Assembly (NCBI GenBank): GCA_959347315.1
Contig: OY365822.1
Coordinates: forward strand, 13,495,519-13,559,518
Length of the DNA stretch: 64,000 nucleotides
From: Bimastos eiseni
Taxonomy: Eukaryota > Annelida > Clitellata > Crassiclitellata > Lumbricidae
Reading direction: 5' to 3'
This document shows, piece after piece, positions 23,302 through 34,486 of this stretch (positions are counted from its first letter, which is position 1; each line of letters starts with the position of its first letter). Below the pieces are notes generated by a model. That model was not told where the DNA came from and searched no databases. It was given only the letters and a program-made list of their open reading frames with translations. The translations under genes were made by a program, and so were the position numbers.

Positions 23302-24513
23302 TAGATGAAAGATCTAAAGTTTTAATTAAAAGTTCAGATTCTATATAAAACATATTTCGGGAAATCAGATTTTTTTATACATAAGCACAAATGGCCTTGC
23401 AATATCTGTGTTTGTTCCGGCGAAATTAGAAAAATTAACTTCTGTGACTTCGCTGTCATCGTATTTCACCCAATGCTCATCAAAGAAATCAGAGCCACGC
23501 CTTAGACTGACCATACTAGGCGCTCGACAAGCGGACTGGTTACGTGCTAAAAGTAATGTCCAGAATTCGTGCTTTCACCACTGTGAAACACAGCACCAAT
23601 CAAACAGTAATTCACAAATTGCACAGAATTTGAGACACAAGGTACTTGAATAAATTGGGGACAGTCAATTTTAACCATAATTTTCTTAGAAACGTTATTG
23701 ATATATTCAAAGCAGGTAATTGCCAGCTTGAAAAACTCTGGAAACTCCAAACAATATCTTGTCCTAATTGCCTCTTGTTTGTCTTGTTTACATCGTGGAC
23801 AACTATAGTCATCAATGGTTTCTGATTTATAAAAAGATAGAAATGTTTTCAATTGGACAGGTCGTTTTGCATTGTGGAGGGTCGAGACATAAACAAACAT
23901 GCCCGGATCTTTACTGAGTGAACACACATTGTGTCTACAATTTGTACATTCAGTACATATTATTAGAGCTGTACCGAACATTCGCTTCGTATTCGCTTCG
24001 AGGCCGAATAGTGGACCTAATAACTATTCGGTATTCGGCCGTATACTTGCGGTAGGGCCGAATACGAATAGTGGTCACGTTTCATCCGCTTCTGCATATA
24101 CGGCGGCTGCTGCAGCCACTGCGAGTGGACTGAAATAACTTTCACATTAACACAATAGCTGCTGTTGCCCGAGTCTGCCGCTGCTGCTGCTTTCTGCTTT
24201 GTGATCTTAATACTTAGAATACTTTTATTGCTAGTTATTAGTTACCGCAGACTGACTGGACGCTGCAAAACATTAAATGTTTTAAATGTTTACTATTCTG
24301 TGCTACATTTTGTAAAGTAAAACTTCAGTGTACCTTCGACATTATGAATGTTTTTACTTTTAGGTCTATTTTATACACTAAACACTATTCGTATTCGACC
24401 GAATAGTCGGTCCCGTTATTCGTATTCGGCCGAATAGTGATAATCACGTATTCGGTACAGCTCTACATATTATACTTTGAACATAGAAAGCTTTTTCACA
24501 TAGAGCCTGAGCC
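23302..24513 (-). pseudogene. USP exon, tandem copy 2: hybrid carrying both the MITE and the 55-bp insertion
   Basis: Same exon content as copy 1, but the His box is broken by a 55-bp insertion (23494-23548) that introduces a stop directly after GHYF, and the exon is split by the MITE at 23964-24465. The left part shares bases with copy 3 (GTGTTTG, CTTCGCTG) against copy 1 (GTGGTTG, CTTTGCTG). The right part carries copy 1's MITE. This mosaic is what unequal crossing-over between copies of types 1 and 3 would make. Confidence 0.85.
23964..24465. mobile_element. Second copy of the TAGAGCTGTACCGAA MITE, amplified with the USP unit
   Basis: Same length, ends and flanking CATATTAT duplication as the copy exactly 1212 bp to the left. 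It was duplicated with the unit and did not insert independently. Confidence 0.95.
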
Positions 24514-24576
24514 TAGATGAAAGATCTAAAGTTTTAATTAAAAGTTCAGATTCTATATAAAACATATTTCGGGAAA

Positions 24577-26401
24577 TCAGATTTTTTTATACATAGGCAC
24601 AAATGGCCTTGCAATATCTGTGTTTGTTCCGGCGAAATTAGAAAAATTAACTTCTGTGACTTCGCTGTCATCGTATTTCACCCAATGCTCATCAAAAAAA
24701 TCAGAGCCACGCCTTAGACTGACCATACTAGGCGCTCGACAAGCGGACTGGTTACGTGCTAAAAGTAATGTCCAGAATTCGTGCTTTCACCACTGTGAAA
24801 CACAGCACCAATCAAACAGTAATTCACAAATTGCACAGAATTTGAGACACAAGGTACTTGAATAAATTGGGGACAGTCAATTTTAACCATAATTTTCTTA
24901 GAAACGTTATTGATATATTCAAAGCAGGTAATTGCCAGCTTGAAAAACTCTGGAAACTCCAAACAATATCTTGTCCTAATTGCCTCTTGTTTGTCTTGTT
25001 TACATCGTGGACAACTATAGTCATCAATGGTTTCTGATTTATAAAAAGATAGAAATGTTTTCAATTGGACAGGTCGTTTTGCATTGTGGAGGGTCGAGAC
25101 ATAAACAAACATGCCCGGATCTTTACTGAGTGAACACACATTGTGTCTACAATTTGTACATTCAGTACATATTATACTTTGAACATAGAAAGCTTTTTCA
25201 GATAGAGCCTGAGCCACACTTTCCGTCGATATTGTATCAATGCAAAATTTAATGAATTCCGAGCAGTCCTGCTGGCGTTCCCATTCGAAAGTAGGGGGAA
25301 TCATTTCCTTAGCCCACTCCTCGCTTTGTGCCACACGTGATTTTTTCTACAAAGATAAGAAAAATGACAAATTCCTCAATGCTTCGCAAAGTGTATTTTG
25401 GCAAGTTTAATGAGGTGTAATGCCTCAGTAAACTTGCCAAAATACACTTAAGAACACAGGAGAATCGGACAGCTCAAGAAGAACCAACTTCAAACTCTAT
25501 TATGATTGTTATGGCAGTTACAAGCATAACCATGAAGCACAATTGTTAACTACTCCGTTTTTCTTTGTTCTTCCTGCTGCAAGACTGGATTTTAACTGCA
25601 AAATTTCAACTTCATATTGAATCAAAATTATTTAAAAATCTTTAGGCTAAACTAACATTTTCACGCATTGCAACATTATTTAATTGATCACATAGTGAAC
25701 ACTCCTATGCAGTAGCTACAGACAGATAAAAAAATACAGTGACAACTTCACATGCACAACAAAATACAATAGGCTATATTAAACTTTTCTGTTCATCCCT
25801 AACATTTTGCCATTACCCCTAATAGAATTTTCCACTAAAAACAGATTCATCAACACTCATGTATGTCAACAGCGGCCACAAACGTTGATTGCACATATGT
25901 AAGCGATAATGCATACTGGTGAAATTGTTATACATCTAATTTCAGCATCTGTGCTTTGAAAATGATATAGCATTACTTAAAATCTGTGTCAATAGCATAA
26001 TTCTGTCATCACAAGAAAGTAACAACCTCAAAAGACTTGACACCCAGGACAGACTATTACTTTGCTAACTTCTACACAATGATAGCTTCATACTCGGCGG
26101 GACAGATTATGCACACACATTGACATTATGCATTAGTAGACAGAGCTTTGATTTTAAGTTCTGTAACTAAACAGCCATGAGGTAATTTATTGTAGAACTC
26201 AGAGATGCAAGCATATTGGCCACACTATCACTGTAAGGATCAAATGCTCTGATTAGTTGATACAGACTATACGAGTTCAATCATAAAAACTAATTTAAAT
26301 TACTCACCTTAGGATTTTCCAGTAGATCGAAGTACTTCTGAAAGAGGACAGAGATAGGACAACCAGGTGGCAAATGCAGAACAGCCAGTGCAGCTGAAAA
26401 A
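24577..26401 (-). pseudogene. Parental USP gene, last two exons (USP35/38-like), His box interrupted
   Basis: Minus strand. The upstream exon 26401-26308 (acceptor GGGGTTTCAG, donor AAG|GTGAGT) encodes AVLHLPPGCPISVLFQKYFD. The terminal exon starts at 25346 (acceptor TTATCTTTGTAG) with WERQQDCSEFIKFCIDTI, the USP Gln-box region, then two CxxC pairs, and ends PFVLMYKKI with the stop at 24577-24579. The layout FxxxVLxL...FxxL...QQDCSEF resembles USP35/USP38. USPs cleave ubiquitin from proteins. A 55-bp insertion (24706-24760) puts a stop right after the His-box GHYF, so this copy looks inactive unless the insertion is removed from the message; it lacks GT/AG borders. The catalytic Cys box was not found in the window. 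Confidence 0.75.
25389..25449. repeat. Near-perfect 61-bp hairpin in the USP intron
   Basis: AAGTGTATTTTGGCAAGTTTA is matched by its exact inverse ending at 25449, with further pairing (TGAGG/CCTCA) and a loop of about 7 bases. It lies about 40 bases upstream, on the gene's strand, of the USP terminal-exon acceptor. It may be a palindromic repeat or a small-RNA hairpin; sequence alone cannot decide. Confidence 0.8.
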
Positions 26402-29065
26402 CTGAAACCCCAAAAAAATCTATATGACATACATTAGTTAACAATTAAATATGAACATACTCCTTTTGTTTATGTGGCTAAACACTAATAATTTCCAAAC
26501 TTACAGTTTTGCACAGATCACACGCATATATATATATACACATTAACTTTTTATTGTATGCAGGTGTATATATGTAAAGACAAGTATAAACACATATGTA
26601 AGACAGACTGACCAACAGAAAGACAGACTGACAGATGGAAAGACAGACTGACAGATGGAAAGACTCGCAGATGGAAAGACTCGCAGACAGACAGAATAAG
26701 TATTGACAGCAGGTAATTGCCAGCTTAAATGGAGTTTTTTAAATGATAAAGCTCATTCACTCAAATACCATTAGATTCACTTATTGACATTTATCCTTTA
26801 TATTCGAGTCAAATCTTGGGTGTATGTATGTAGGCTGGTATGTATGCATGCATGTATGTATTATGTATGTCGGGTCTTACCCCTATACTACAACAATTTT
26901 TTAAATTTTGTGATATCTTGTCTTAACTAAATCATTTTATGGTTATTTGCTAATAGCGTAATACAGTAGTCAAAGAGTTGACTTGGCCCATCCATATATT
27001 ATTGCATACATAATGAGGAGGTTATTGGATTTAGGAGAGTTTGCGTACATGTGCATATGGCGAGTGGAAGGGGTATCAAAAAATGTGTATTTACACAAAA
27101 TAAATTTCAATTATGACATCTACATTACTTGTAACTCTATATTATCTTATAGTCGTATGTAGTATTACATTTTTTTAATTGTCTTGGTAGTATCCAGCAA
27201 TATGGAGTACATTTCAACGACAGCTAGCTACTTTTTCATTAATTTACTGGCTTGGATGGGGAGCTGAGTTGGCAGATGTCATAAACTGTGTACGTTTAGT
27301 ATTCATGCACAAAGCAGCAATAGTGCATATTGAGCAAACATTTCTAGTCTTTTGCAGTACAAGTTGCACTCTTAACTCACAATGGATCCATGTGTATTTG
27401 TAGGCAGGTCTATTTTTCTGATGTTGAGCCACATATAATCACTGTTTGGTTAGATAGCTAGTAACTGAAGATGCTCATGGCTGATCACTCGTTATATGTG
27501 TTGATGTATCCTCATATGTGTTTAAAAATCTGCATGAAGCTGTAATAATTCATGGTGTCACAGAATTATTTTGTCTGTATGAACTGAAAATGCCATGCAT
27601 AAATTGGTTGTTCATTACTAAAGTAAGTTGCATCCAGTATCATTTACTGCTGATTACAAGGTGCTACACAATTGTTCCATTACATCAGATCATTTGTTTT
27701 TTATACATGACAATGTTTTCCTAAGTGTTAGTCTGATGCAGTGAGGCAGTCTGTTACACCAAACTGTCGTAGCTTTTTTTTCTTCTACAACTTTATCACC
27801 TGTGATGATAGTGATAAAGGATGGGCAGTTGCGGTCGTTGCTAGCTGCCTGCTTTTACATTCCATTTGGTTTATTGCATAGTTTATGTAAGCTAGAGAGA
27901 TTGGTTCTGTATAATAAAAAAATTATTCTTGCATACTTAGCCATGTTCAGCATTGTTCAACTTTCCTGTACTTTGCCAGCATCTTGAAGTTTCATTATAT
28001 TTTTATAGACTTTTAGATTGTAAGGCAGTGAAACTGGTGATAACTGTTATGAAGGGTTGCTCCATGTACTGAAATGTTGCATGTAAGATAGATTTGTATT
28101 ATCATAAACCATTGTTTTATAACTGTAATAGTTTTGGAAGCTGTTAAAGTTTACAGACTTTTCTGTAATTCATGATTAAATCATTATTCCTTTGCATCAA
28201 GTAAATAGAAGCTTTTGTGGCTTAGTTTCTTCATTCAACTAAGAATATGCAGTAAAATAAATATAGGCATGGTAGCATTTCAAATCATTGCAACACATGA
28301 AAAACAAAAACTATTTGCAGCTCTTTGACAGTTATAAGAATAATGTTCAGAACCAATGTTAAACTGTACACGTTCAGAGAGAAATTGAACTCAGTGACAG
28401 ATATTGACATGAAATAATTTGTCTGAATTTACATGTGTTGTATCTATTTGGCCTGTTTGATTAAACACAGCATATAGGAGCTACATGATTGGTTTGTTTG
28501 GATTGCAGTAGCTGCCTTTTGCTTACAAGTGCTTCAAGTATTTCTTTAGATTTAGTAATGTGTCTAAAAATATTACCCACATCTTTGCTTTAATATTTAC
28601 ATGCAGTGTTTCTGTTGGAGTCCAAAAGAAGATGACTTCTATTTTATGTTTTGACCTATAATTTTCAACTTAGTTCATTTCTATCGGCAATTACATTGGG
28701 TGTACGCTGTATATGACATAACAGACTACACAATCACAAACTTTATCATAGTCAACATTTAAGAGGGCATCTCAAGCTCCAACGAAAATGTGCATAAAAG
28801 AAAAAGTAATACTGCTAATGCATGAACACAACAGAAGAAAATGTAATGATATATTACTAACTTTCTAATTTTTGAGTCCAATACAATGTTCTCAGTCTCA
28901 GCAATTCACAGAACGATGAAATAATACCTCCTTAGCCTTTCTGTTTGGCATATGTACATCTGACGATAAACTCACACTTAGAATTTTACTTATGATCTGG
29001 ACATTTATTATGGATGTAAGAAAACACCCGAGTACATGTAAGTAAAATCATTCAGTCTCGGACAC
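26402..29065. other. No recognisable gene; presumed intron or flank of the USP gene
   Basis: AT-rich sequence. An AGACAGACTGACAGATGGAA minisatellite occupies about 26.60-26.69 kb, and a TGTATG patch lies at 26.82-26.87 kb. I searched by eye for a USP Cys box on the minus strand and saw none. Confidence 0.5.
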
Positions 29066-29780
29066 TCAGTCACTTGAGTTTTTGGTCTCGTGCCCAACTC
29101 TGCTGGTGTGTATCACCTTCTGGTTAGCTCTAGCCATAACTGGTGAACAGGTGGCTACAAAGTATCTGTTGTCCACACATCCAGCTTTGTCACAGTAGTT
29201 TTTAATCAATTTCTCAGCAAACATGTCCTCACCAGACATTGCTCTAAACCTTTCGTTTGAACTCTGAGTCATACAGTTTTTGGATGCCTGATGGATGTTT
29301 TGATTGCATGAATTGGCTCCAAAAGGTTTCTTGCTAACTGAATGGATCGAATGAGTTCTGCGTCTGCTCCGTATATATTCATAATGGACGTTGAACGGTT
29401 GACCACCAACATTTGTCCATAGCTGGACACTGAAAGAGTACGTGGAGCATAATCAATGCTCAGCCATTTTATGATTTTGTGTCGTTCATCTGCTTCTTTA
29501 GTTATCTTCCAGATGCATTTATATCCAGGGTCAGAGATGTAGAGACAATTTTCCTTCTGACTGGATGCAATGTCTTCTGGAGATTTAATATAATTTTAAT
29601 ATAATTTATTTCGATTGTCTCCAGAGGACCAAATTCATTTAGATCCTCAAAGACAATGTGAATAGAAGAACGGGATTCATTTCGATTGGTAGGCAATGCC
29701 CGACAGAGGACGTAGATTTTATTTCCAAGTTTAGTTACTCCAAACACTTTTTCATTTATTCCTACATGTACGTCTGTTCT
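29066..29780 (-). pseudogene. NHL/TRIM-type beta-propeller fragment, frameshifted by an 11-bp duplication
   Basis: The minus-strand exon begins at 29780 after TTTCGCTCAG and reads RTDVHVGINEKVFGVTKLGN, then KIYVLCRALP and IHIVFEDLNEF. At about 29590-29610 the 11-base word ATTATATTAAA is doubled, which shifts the frame. In the next frame the protein resumes as SPEDIASSQKENCLYISD, IIKWLSIDYAPRTLSVSS and IYGADAELIRSIQLARN before a stop. These are the N-terminal blades of the propeller family whose C-terminal blades appear at 13566-13982. Removing one duplicated word would restore continuity, so the lesion looks recent and small. The rest of the gene (RING, B-box) is absent. Confidence 0.75.
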
Positions 29781-29989
29781 CTGAGCGAAATTGATGGAAA
29801 TCGGAAAAACGACTAAAATTTTAAAAGCAAATAAAATTTGAAAATTTCCTAATGTCTATGAAATTGACTTCCAGCATCACACTAATCTGTTGCTTGGTGT
29901 TTGCCAACCTATCCCTGTCAATAATGTCTGATTATCTCTATTTTTACCCTCTTTTCTTTAACTTTGTTTGCGTAAAGTTTGTCATGAAC

Positions 29990-30120
29990 GTTGGAGTTCT
30001 TAAAACCTTTTCTCGGTATGTTCCCGTCGACCTAGAGAGCTGAAATTTTGCGCACATTTCAGGCTTGCGTGACAATGCAATGTAACAAATGTTTACGGAC
30101 ATAACTAAAAATTGAGAAAA
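29990..30120. repeat. Dispersed repeat, second copy at 31781-31900
   Basis: CCCGTCGACCTAGAGAGCTG followed by AAATTTTGCGCACATTTCAG closely matches the sequence beginning CCCATCGACCTACAGAGCCG at 31784. The second copy is split by the element at 30397-31780. Confidence 0.7.
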
Positions 30121-30404
30121 AATGGCAAAAAATACACAGACTTAAATATCGTTTATTTACTCGAGCGAGTCCTCCTTAACGAGCTCAACTCCGGCAAGCT
30201 TATATCATAAATGATCTCTTAAGGAAATGGATAGATTGCGAAATTTACCACATTATTAAAAGTCAATAAAAGATGGTCCCTAAAAACTCATGTTATTACT
30301 TTCACATGCTACCTCTTTTATTTAACTTGGCTTGCGTAAAGTTTGTCACTGTTGGCACACGGATATCTTTAAACTCTTTTTCAGGCGTATTCCGGTTAGA
30401 GTTG

Positions 30405-30548
30405 CCAGCTCTGAACAAACCCATTCCGAGATATTTCACAGTTTTGCCTGTGATAAATGGCAAATCGCCAAGATCTCCAACTCTGAATAAAACCATTCCG
30501 AGATATTTCACAGTTTTTGCCTGTGATAAATGGCAAATCGCCAAGATC
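30405..30548. repeat. 72-bp direct duplication
   Basis: CCATTCCGAGATATTTCACA with its downstream GATAAATGGCAAATCGCCAA occurs twice at a 72-bp spacing, with only a few differences. Confidence 0.9.
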
Positions 30549-31012
30549 CCCAACTTATGAAACGACAGTTTTGATTGGTTGAGTCGAAGGCGGTTTGTCG
30601 CCATCTAAGCCTCGAGGGCAGCTAGAGTCTGAATCATTGCCCGAACAGCAGCAGAGGCATTAGAAGCCATGCATTGTAAGTATGCACGTCATCAGCGTCA
30701 AGGTGACCCAGCACAGCAGTGGCATTATGGACAGAAGCAATGTCAAAAGAGTGGATGATGCGTAGAAATGGACACAGCACAGAGCCCTGAAGAAAGCCAT
30801 GATAAGGGGTAGGGATTCACGTGGACCTGGAAGACCCACGAACCACACAAATGGAGCGCTCCCTAACGAATGATGTCAGCCAGCTGATAAGAGTTACCAG
30901 ACAGGTCAAACGAAATCTTTTTCCGCTTAAGCAAAACATCATGACCGACATGTGTCAAAAGCGGCACCGACGTCAAAGGGTTCTGTGCCTATAGTCTGGA
31001 GGTTCGACAGTT

Positions 31013-31258
31013 CGAAGATTCGATAGTCCGAAGAGTGCATGGTGTCGGCTCGATAGGTGATACGCATTTTAATGGTTGCTGGATTGATGAAAATAATTTT
31101 GTTTGGCTAGAAGCTTCCATTGAAGTATAATTCTTTTCATATCAATCCAGCTCCCAGTTTTACACATTCTTTTCGTCGATTAATCCATCTTCTAGTTAAA
31201 TTAATGTCGGATTAGAGAATCTTCGTACTATCGAACTTTCGGACTATCGAGTGGACAC
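31013..31258. mobile_element. Nested MITE-like element with TTCGATAGTCCGAAG inverted termini
   Basis: The left arm TTCGAAGATTCGATAGTCCG is mirrored at the right end as CTTTCGGACTATCGA. Similar but not identical words flank it (CACCGACGTCAAAGGG and CACCAACGTCAAATAGGG). Internal words (GCTGGATTGATGAAAA, AATCCAGCTCCCA) recur at 43.2, 32.8 and 37.5-37.9 kb, so it belongs to a family amplified in this region. Confidence 0.65.
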
Positions 31259-31900
31259 CAACGTCAAATAGGGCCAGTCGAGTGAGCTGTGAATTATCTA
31301 TAGCCCCAAAAATGTTGGAAAGGAGACGGAGTAAAAGCGTCTCAGGACAGTGACCTTTCTGTTAGCCAAATTGGCATTCCGGAAGCAACTTTTTAACTCG
31401 AATGCCGGCGATCTTCGCGGCGAAGGAGGCTAAAAAAGTCATTAGCTGTGAAATATGGAGCATTTGTCTGTCAGCCTGGCGCCGGCCAAGAAGGGCGTCA
31501 AATTTGGCCCATAAACGCATAGGGCCCTTCGCGCTAGCGACGATCTTCATTTCTCCTTGTTCCAGAAACGGCAATGATCATTGAGAAATAAGATGTTGCA
31601 TTACAGTATTGCTAGGCTAATGTCACTTAAATTTGAATAATCGCATAATCTTTTGTATACAGCAGCTCTTAGCCTACCTATTCCTGGAATCCGGCACAAA
31701 ATAAGCATTGCCCGGTACACGGGACGGCTTAGATCGATTCCGGGACTTTCCCGGCCATCCCGGGACGGTTGGCAACCCTAATTCCCATCGACCTACAGAG
31801 CCGAAATTTTGCAGACATGTCAGGCTTCCATGGCAATGCAATGTATCAAATTTCTACGGAAAAACTCAAAAATTGAGATACAAAAATCAAAAATTTAGTT

Positions 31901-34486
31901 TTGGACATATTTCAACACTTTTTCAGGTATGTTTCCGTCTCACTGCATGCCTTTTGCCTCAGTTCCTCTTCCACTTCAAACATCATTATATATTAAAATA
32001 ATATTATGTCTTCCAATCCCAACATTATTATTGTTTCTTCTATTGTCTTAAATTAACTCAAATAGTCAACAAGAAGACGAATAATTATGAGCAACTTCAC
32101 GATATGGATCCCTAATCATATAAAGATAGGTAATTTTCATTGAAATACAATGGCCAGTGATAATGGAATGCTCCGCCTTTTTCGGCTGTCTATGTCACTT
32201 TATAAATTTAAAATGTACTATAAGCGCTTACTAAGCGAACATGCAAATCCCGTATGTCAGATGCATGAATATACATAGTTAACTAGCTAAGTTTCTACAC
32301 TATATAGTTTTCTCAAACTCCCGTGTATCAATTACCTCCAACTGCGTTTTGTGTATAAAAACGGGAAAAATTATTGGCCCTTTTTGGCTTTCTGAAACTT
32401 GTCTTGGTAGAATAAACTTCTCTCCCTTTAAATATTTTTTTGTCTTTTTCTGTGTATGTTTTATTTCCATTTAATTTTTTATCATAAATAATCGGTCTCA
32501 CTTTCTGCTTAGTCATTTCATTAATCTGAGCCGTGCATAGACAGGGTGGGCCAAAAAGTAAACCCGAACACTGAAATGCTGGTCTCGCGAAGACAAATGC
32601 TGATGGCAACGTGGTTTCGAATAACACGACCCGCGAACGATTTTCGACCATTTCCGATAACGCTATCTACGTACTAGCCACCATCAATAGATGCTCACGG
32701 ACCTGTCTCATCAACACTGGCTCCGAAGTGAGTATTGTACCTTATGGCTTTGTTGAAGAATTGTAATTGCAACCTAGCACGCACATTCTTATGGCTGCTA
32801 ATGGTACTAAACGAAGCTGGATGAATGAAAAGAATGGCACAATCGAGCTTTTAGCCAGACATAGTTCTTTTCATCAATCTAGCTACCATTAAAACCGCAA
32901 TCTTGTCATATATAGGCCTACACCATAAGCAAGCTCTTCTTATAACATCCCTCTCTCCACACTCCTTGACGAGAAAAACCCTCTTTACTAGGGGGCTTCC
33001 AACTGGAGGTTTTGCTCATTGGCAGAGAGCATGAAGAGCAATTAAGGAACTTAAAGTAGGCTTACAAGTCAACAAAATAGAAACCAGAGTCTGCTCCAAT
33101 ACTGATAAACACATTTTTATCTCAAGACATGTCCAACCTGGAAGTCGACAAAAAAAGTGGAAACCATACAATCATTATGACTTTTAAGCATGTTCTATAG
33201 AAAGATGACATACAGAGAGAAACACTTTTATAAGTCGATAAGCATCAATTCAAACTAATTATGTGACCCCTATTTTTTGTATTGCAGTTTATACAGCTCA
33301 AATTCAATCAAAATAATCCTCTAAGTTATTAGATACTTTCCACACTAAGCACTGTGCAAGCTACATTTGAGACTAATGTTTATTGTTGCCTAATTCTTTT
33401 TTCATCGGTGCCACAGATTCAGTTAGATCAGTGTGATTCTCAAAATTATGGAGTCTTACTGTGCAATTGATCATATTATGGCTTTGTTGGATGTCGTTGA
33501 TAGTACGTATTATAAAGGTACAGGTTCTAGGCACGTTCTCAGAAGCGCAAAGTCAACGAATAAGTCAGCTACATAAACTTAGCACTAGAAAACTCCCACA
33601 ACTTCGAAATAACTGAGTACATGAATATATAGTTCAAGCATAAATGAAAAGCCTTTTCAAATACGTTAAAATGCCATTTACTCCAAAGCAGACATCACAA
33701 CATGAAACGGTAGAAAATTTAATCAAGGCACCAATAAGCAAGTCACTCTCAGAAATGATGAACAAAATTGTATGCATAAAAATGAAACATTGATATAAGG
33801 TAGGCATACACTGAAATTAAACAAAATGCTATGAAGTGAACTACCTCAAGCCTAGAATCACTGATTCTCTCAAAATCCTGCAACATGTAATATCTTGTAA
33901 GTGAAAAGAGAAAGCAAATGATTACTGCTTGATGCGTTTGTAACACAGCAACAAAACCACCTAAGTCGCAAAAAAATTCAGTAGTGTCAAAAAACCCTTG
34001 CTTCACTTAAAATAGTTCACATCCATAGGGTCATGTCATAAACAGTCCTCGTTCTTATTTGACAAGTGCAGCGATGGGCAAATCACTCGGGAAAATGCAA
34101 GTGAATTACAAAGGAACAAGAAATCGAATTTAAATTACAAAATATACGGGCAAGTGTAACTGAGCAACAGATCACGTTATTGAATAACGCAATTTGAATT
34201 ACATGATATCAATTACGCAATTTCTATTATGTAATTTCGATTGAAACTTTGCTGAAAGAGATGCTTACGTCCATCAGTCACAGCTTTCTAAAACATTTTG
34301 TTAACATCGGTATAATAATTACAGTCATATAGGCACAACATCCTGAGGTATAATGCATGTGCCATTTAATGAGGCAGATCTTAGTTTAAGGCCGCCAATT
34401 GCTTCTCTGAATCAGCACGCAGTTTTAGGTCCATGGCAAGCGTAACATTCCCACCAAAAGCTTTACTGGATAATTTATATGTAGGT
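31901..34486. other. No recognisable gene
   Basis: CAGGGTGGGCCAAAAAGTAA at about 32543 looks like one end of a DNA transposon, without a visible partner. CAGCGATGGGCAAATCA near 34070 is another terminus-like word. The words GCTGGATGAATGAAAAG and CTTTTCATCAATCTAGCT at 32.82-32.88 kb form a small inverted pair of the family described at 31013. Confidence 0.45.

Larger units (their letters stand above)
18039..25216 (-). repeat. Tandem array of a USP terminal-exon segment (unit about 1.2 kb), interrupted by a hAT insertion
   Basis: The unit runs from TAGATGAAAGATCTAAAG (3' flank of the USP gene) to GAGCCTGAGCC inside the exon. Unit 0 is only a tail (18039-18361). Unit 1 is 18362-18448 plus 22230-23301, split by the hAT transposon. 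Unit 2 is 23302-24513 (1212 bp). Unit 3 begins at 24514 and is the parental locus, because only here does the exon continue past GAGCCTGAGCC to a splice acceptor at 25347. Units 1 and 2 carry a 502-bp MITE; units 2 and 3 carry a 55-bp insertion. The junction sequence is identical at every repeat, so one founding duplication was then expanded. Confidence 0.9.
30397..31780. mobile_element. 1.4-kb hAT-type non-autonomous element (TAGGGTTGCCA termini)
   Basis: The left end TAGAGTTGCCAGC and the inverted right end TAGGGTTGCCAACC form terminal repeats. Flanks ATTCCGGT and ATTCCCAT agree at 6 of 8 bases. The flanks rejoin into the repeat whose uninterrupted form is at 30010-30050, which supports insertion. 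It contains a 72-bp tandem duplication (30405-30548) and a second repeat (31013-31258), and no transposase frame. Confidence 0.7.

Noticed and set aside
24706..24760. The 55-bp USP insertion as a tiny intron
   Set aside because: It lacks GT/AG (or AT/AC) borders at any placement consistent with the uninterrupted copy.
26523..26700. Possible CRISPR-like regular repeat (AGACAGACTGACAGATGGAA)
   Set aside because: Contiguous minisatellite without unique spacers in a eukaryotic intron or flank.
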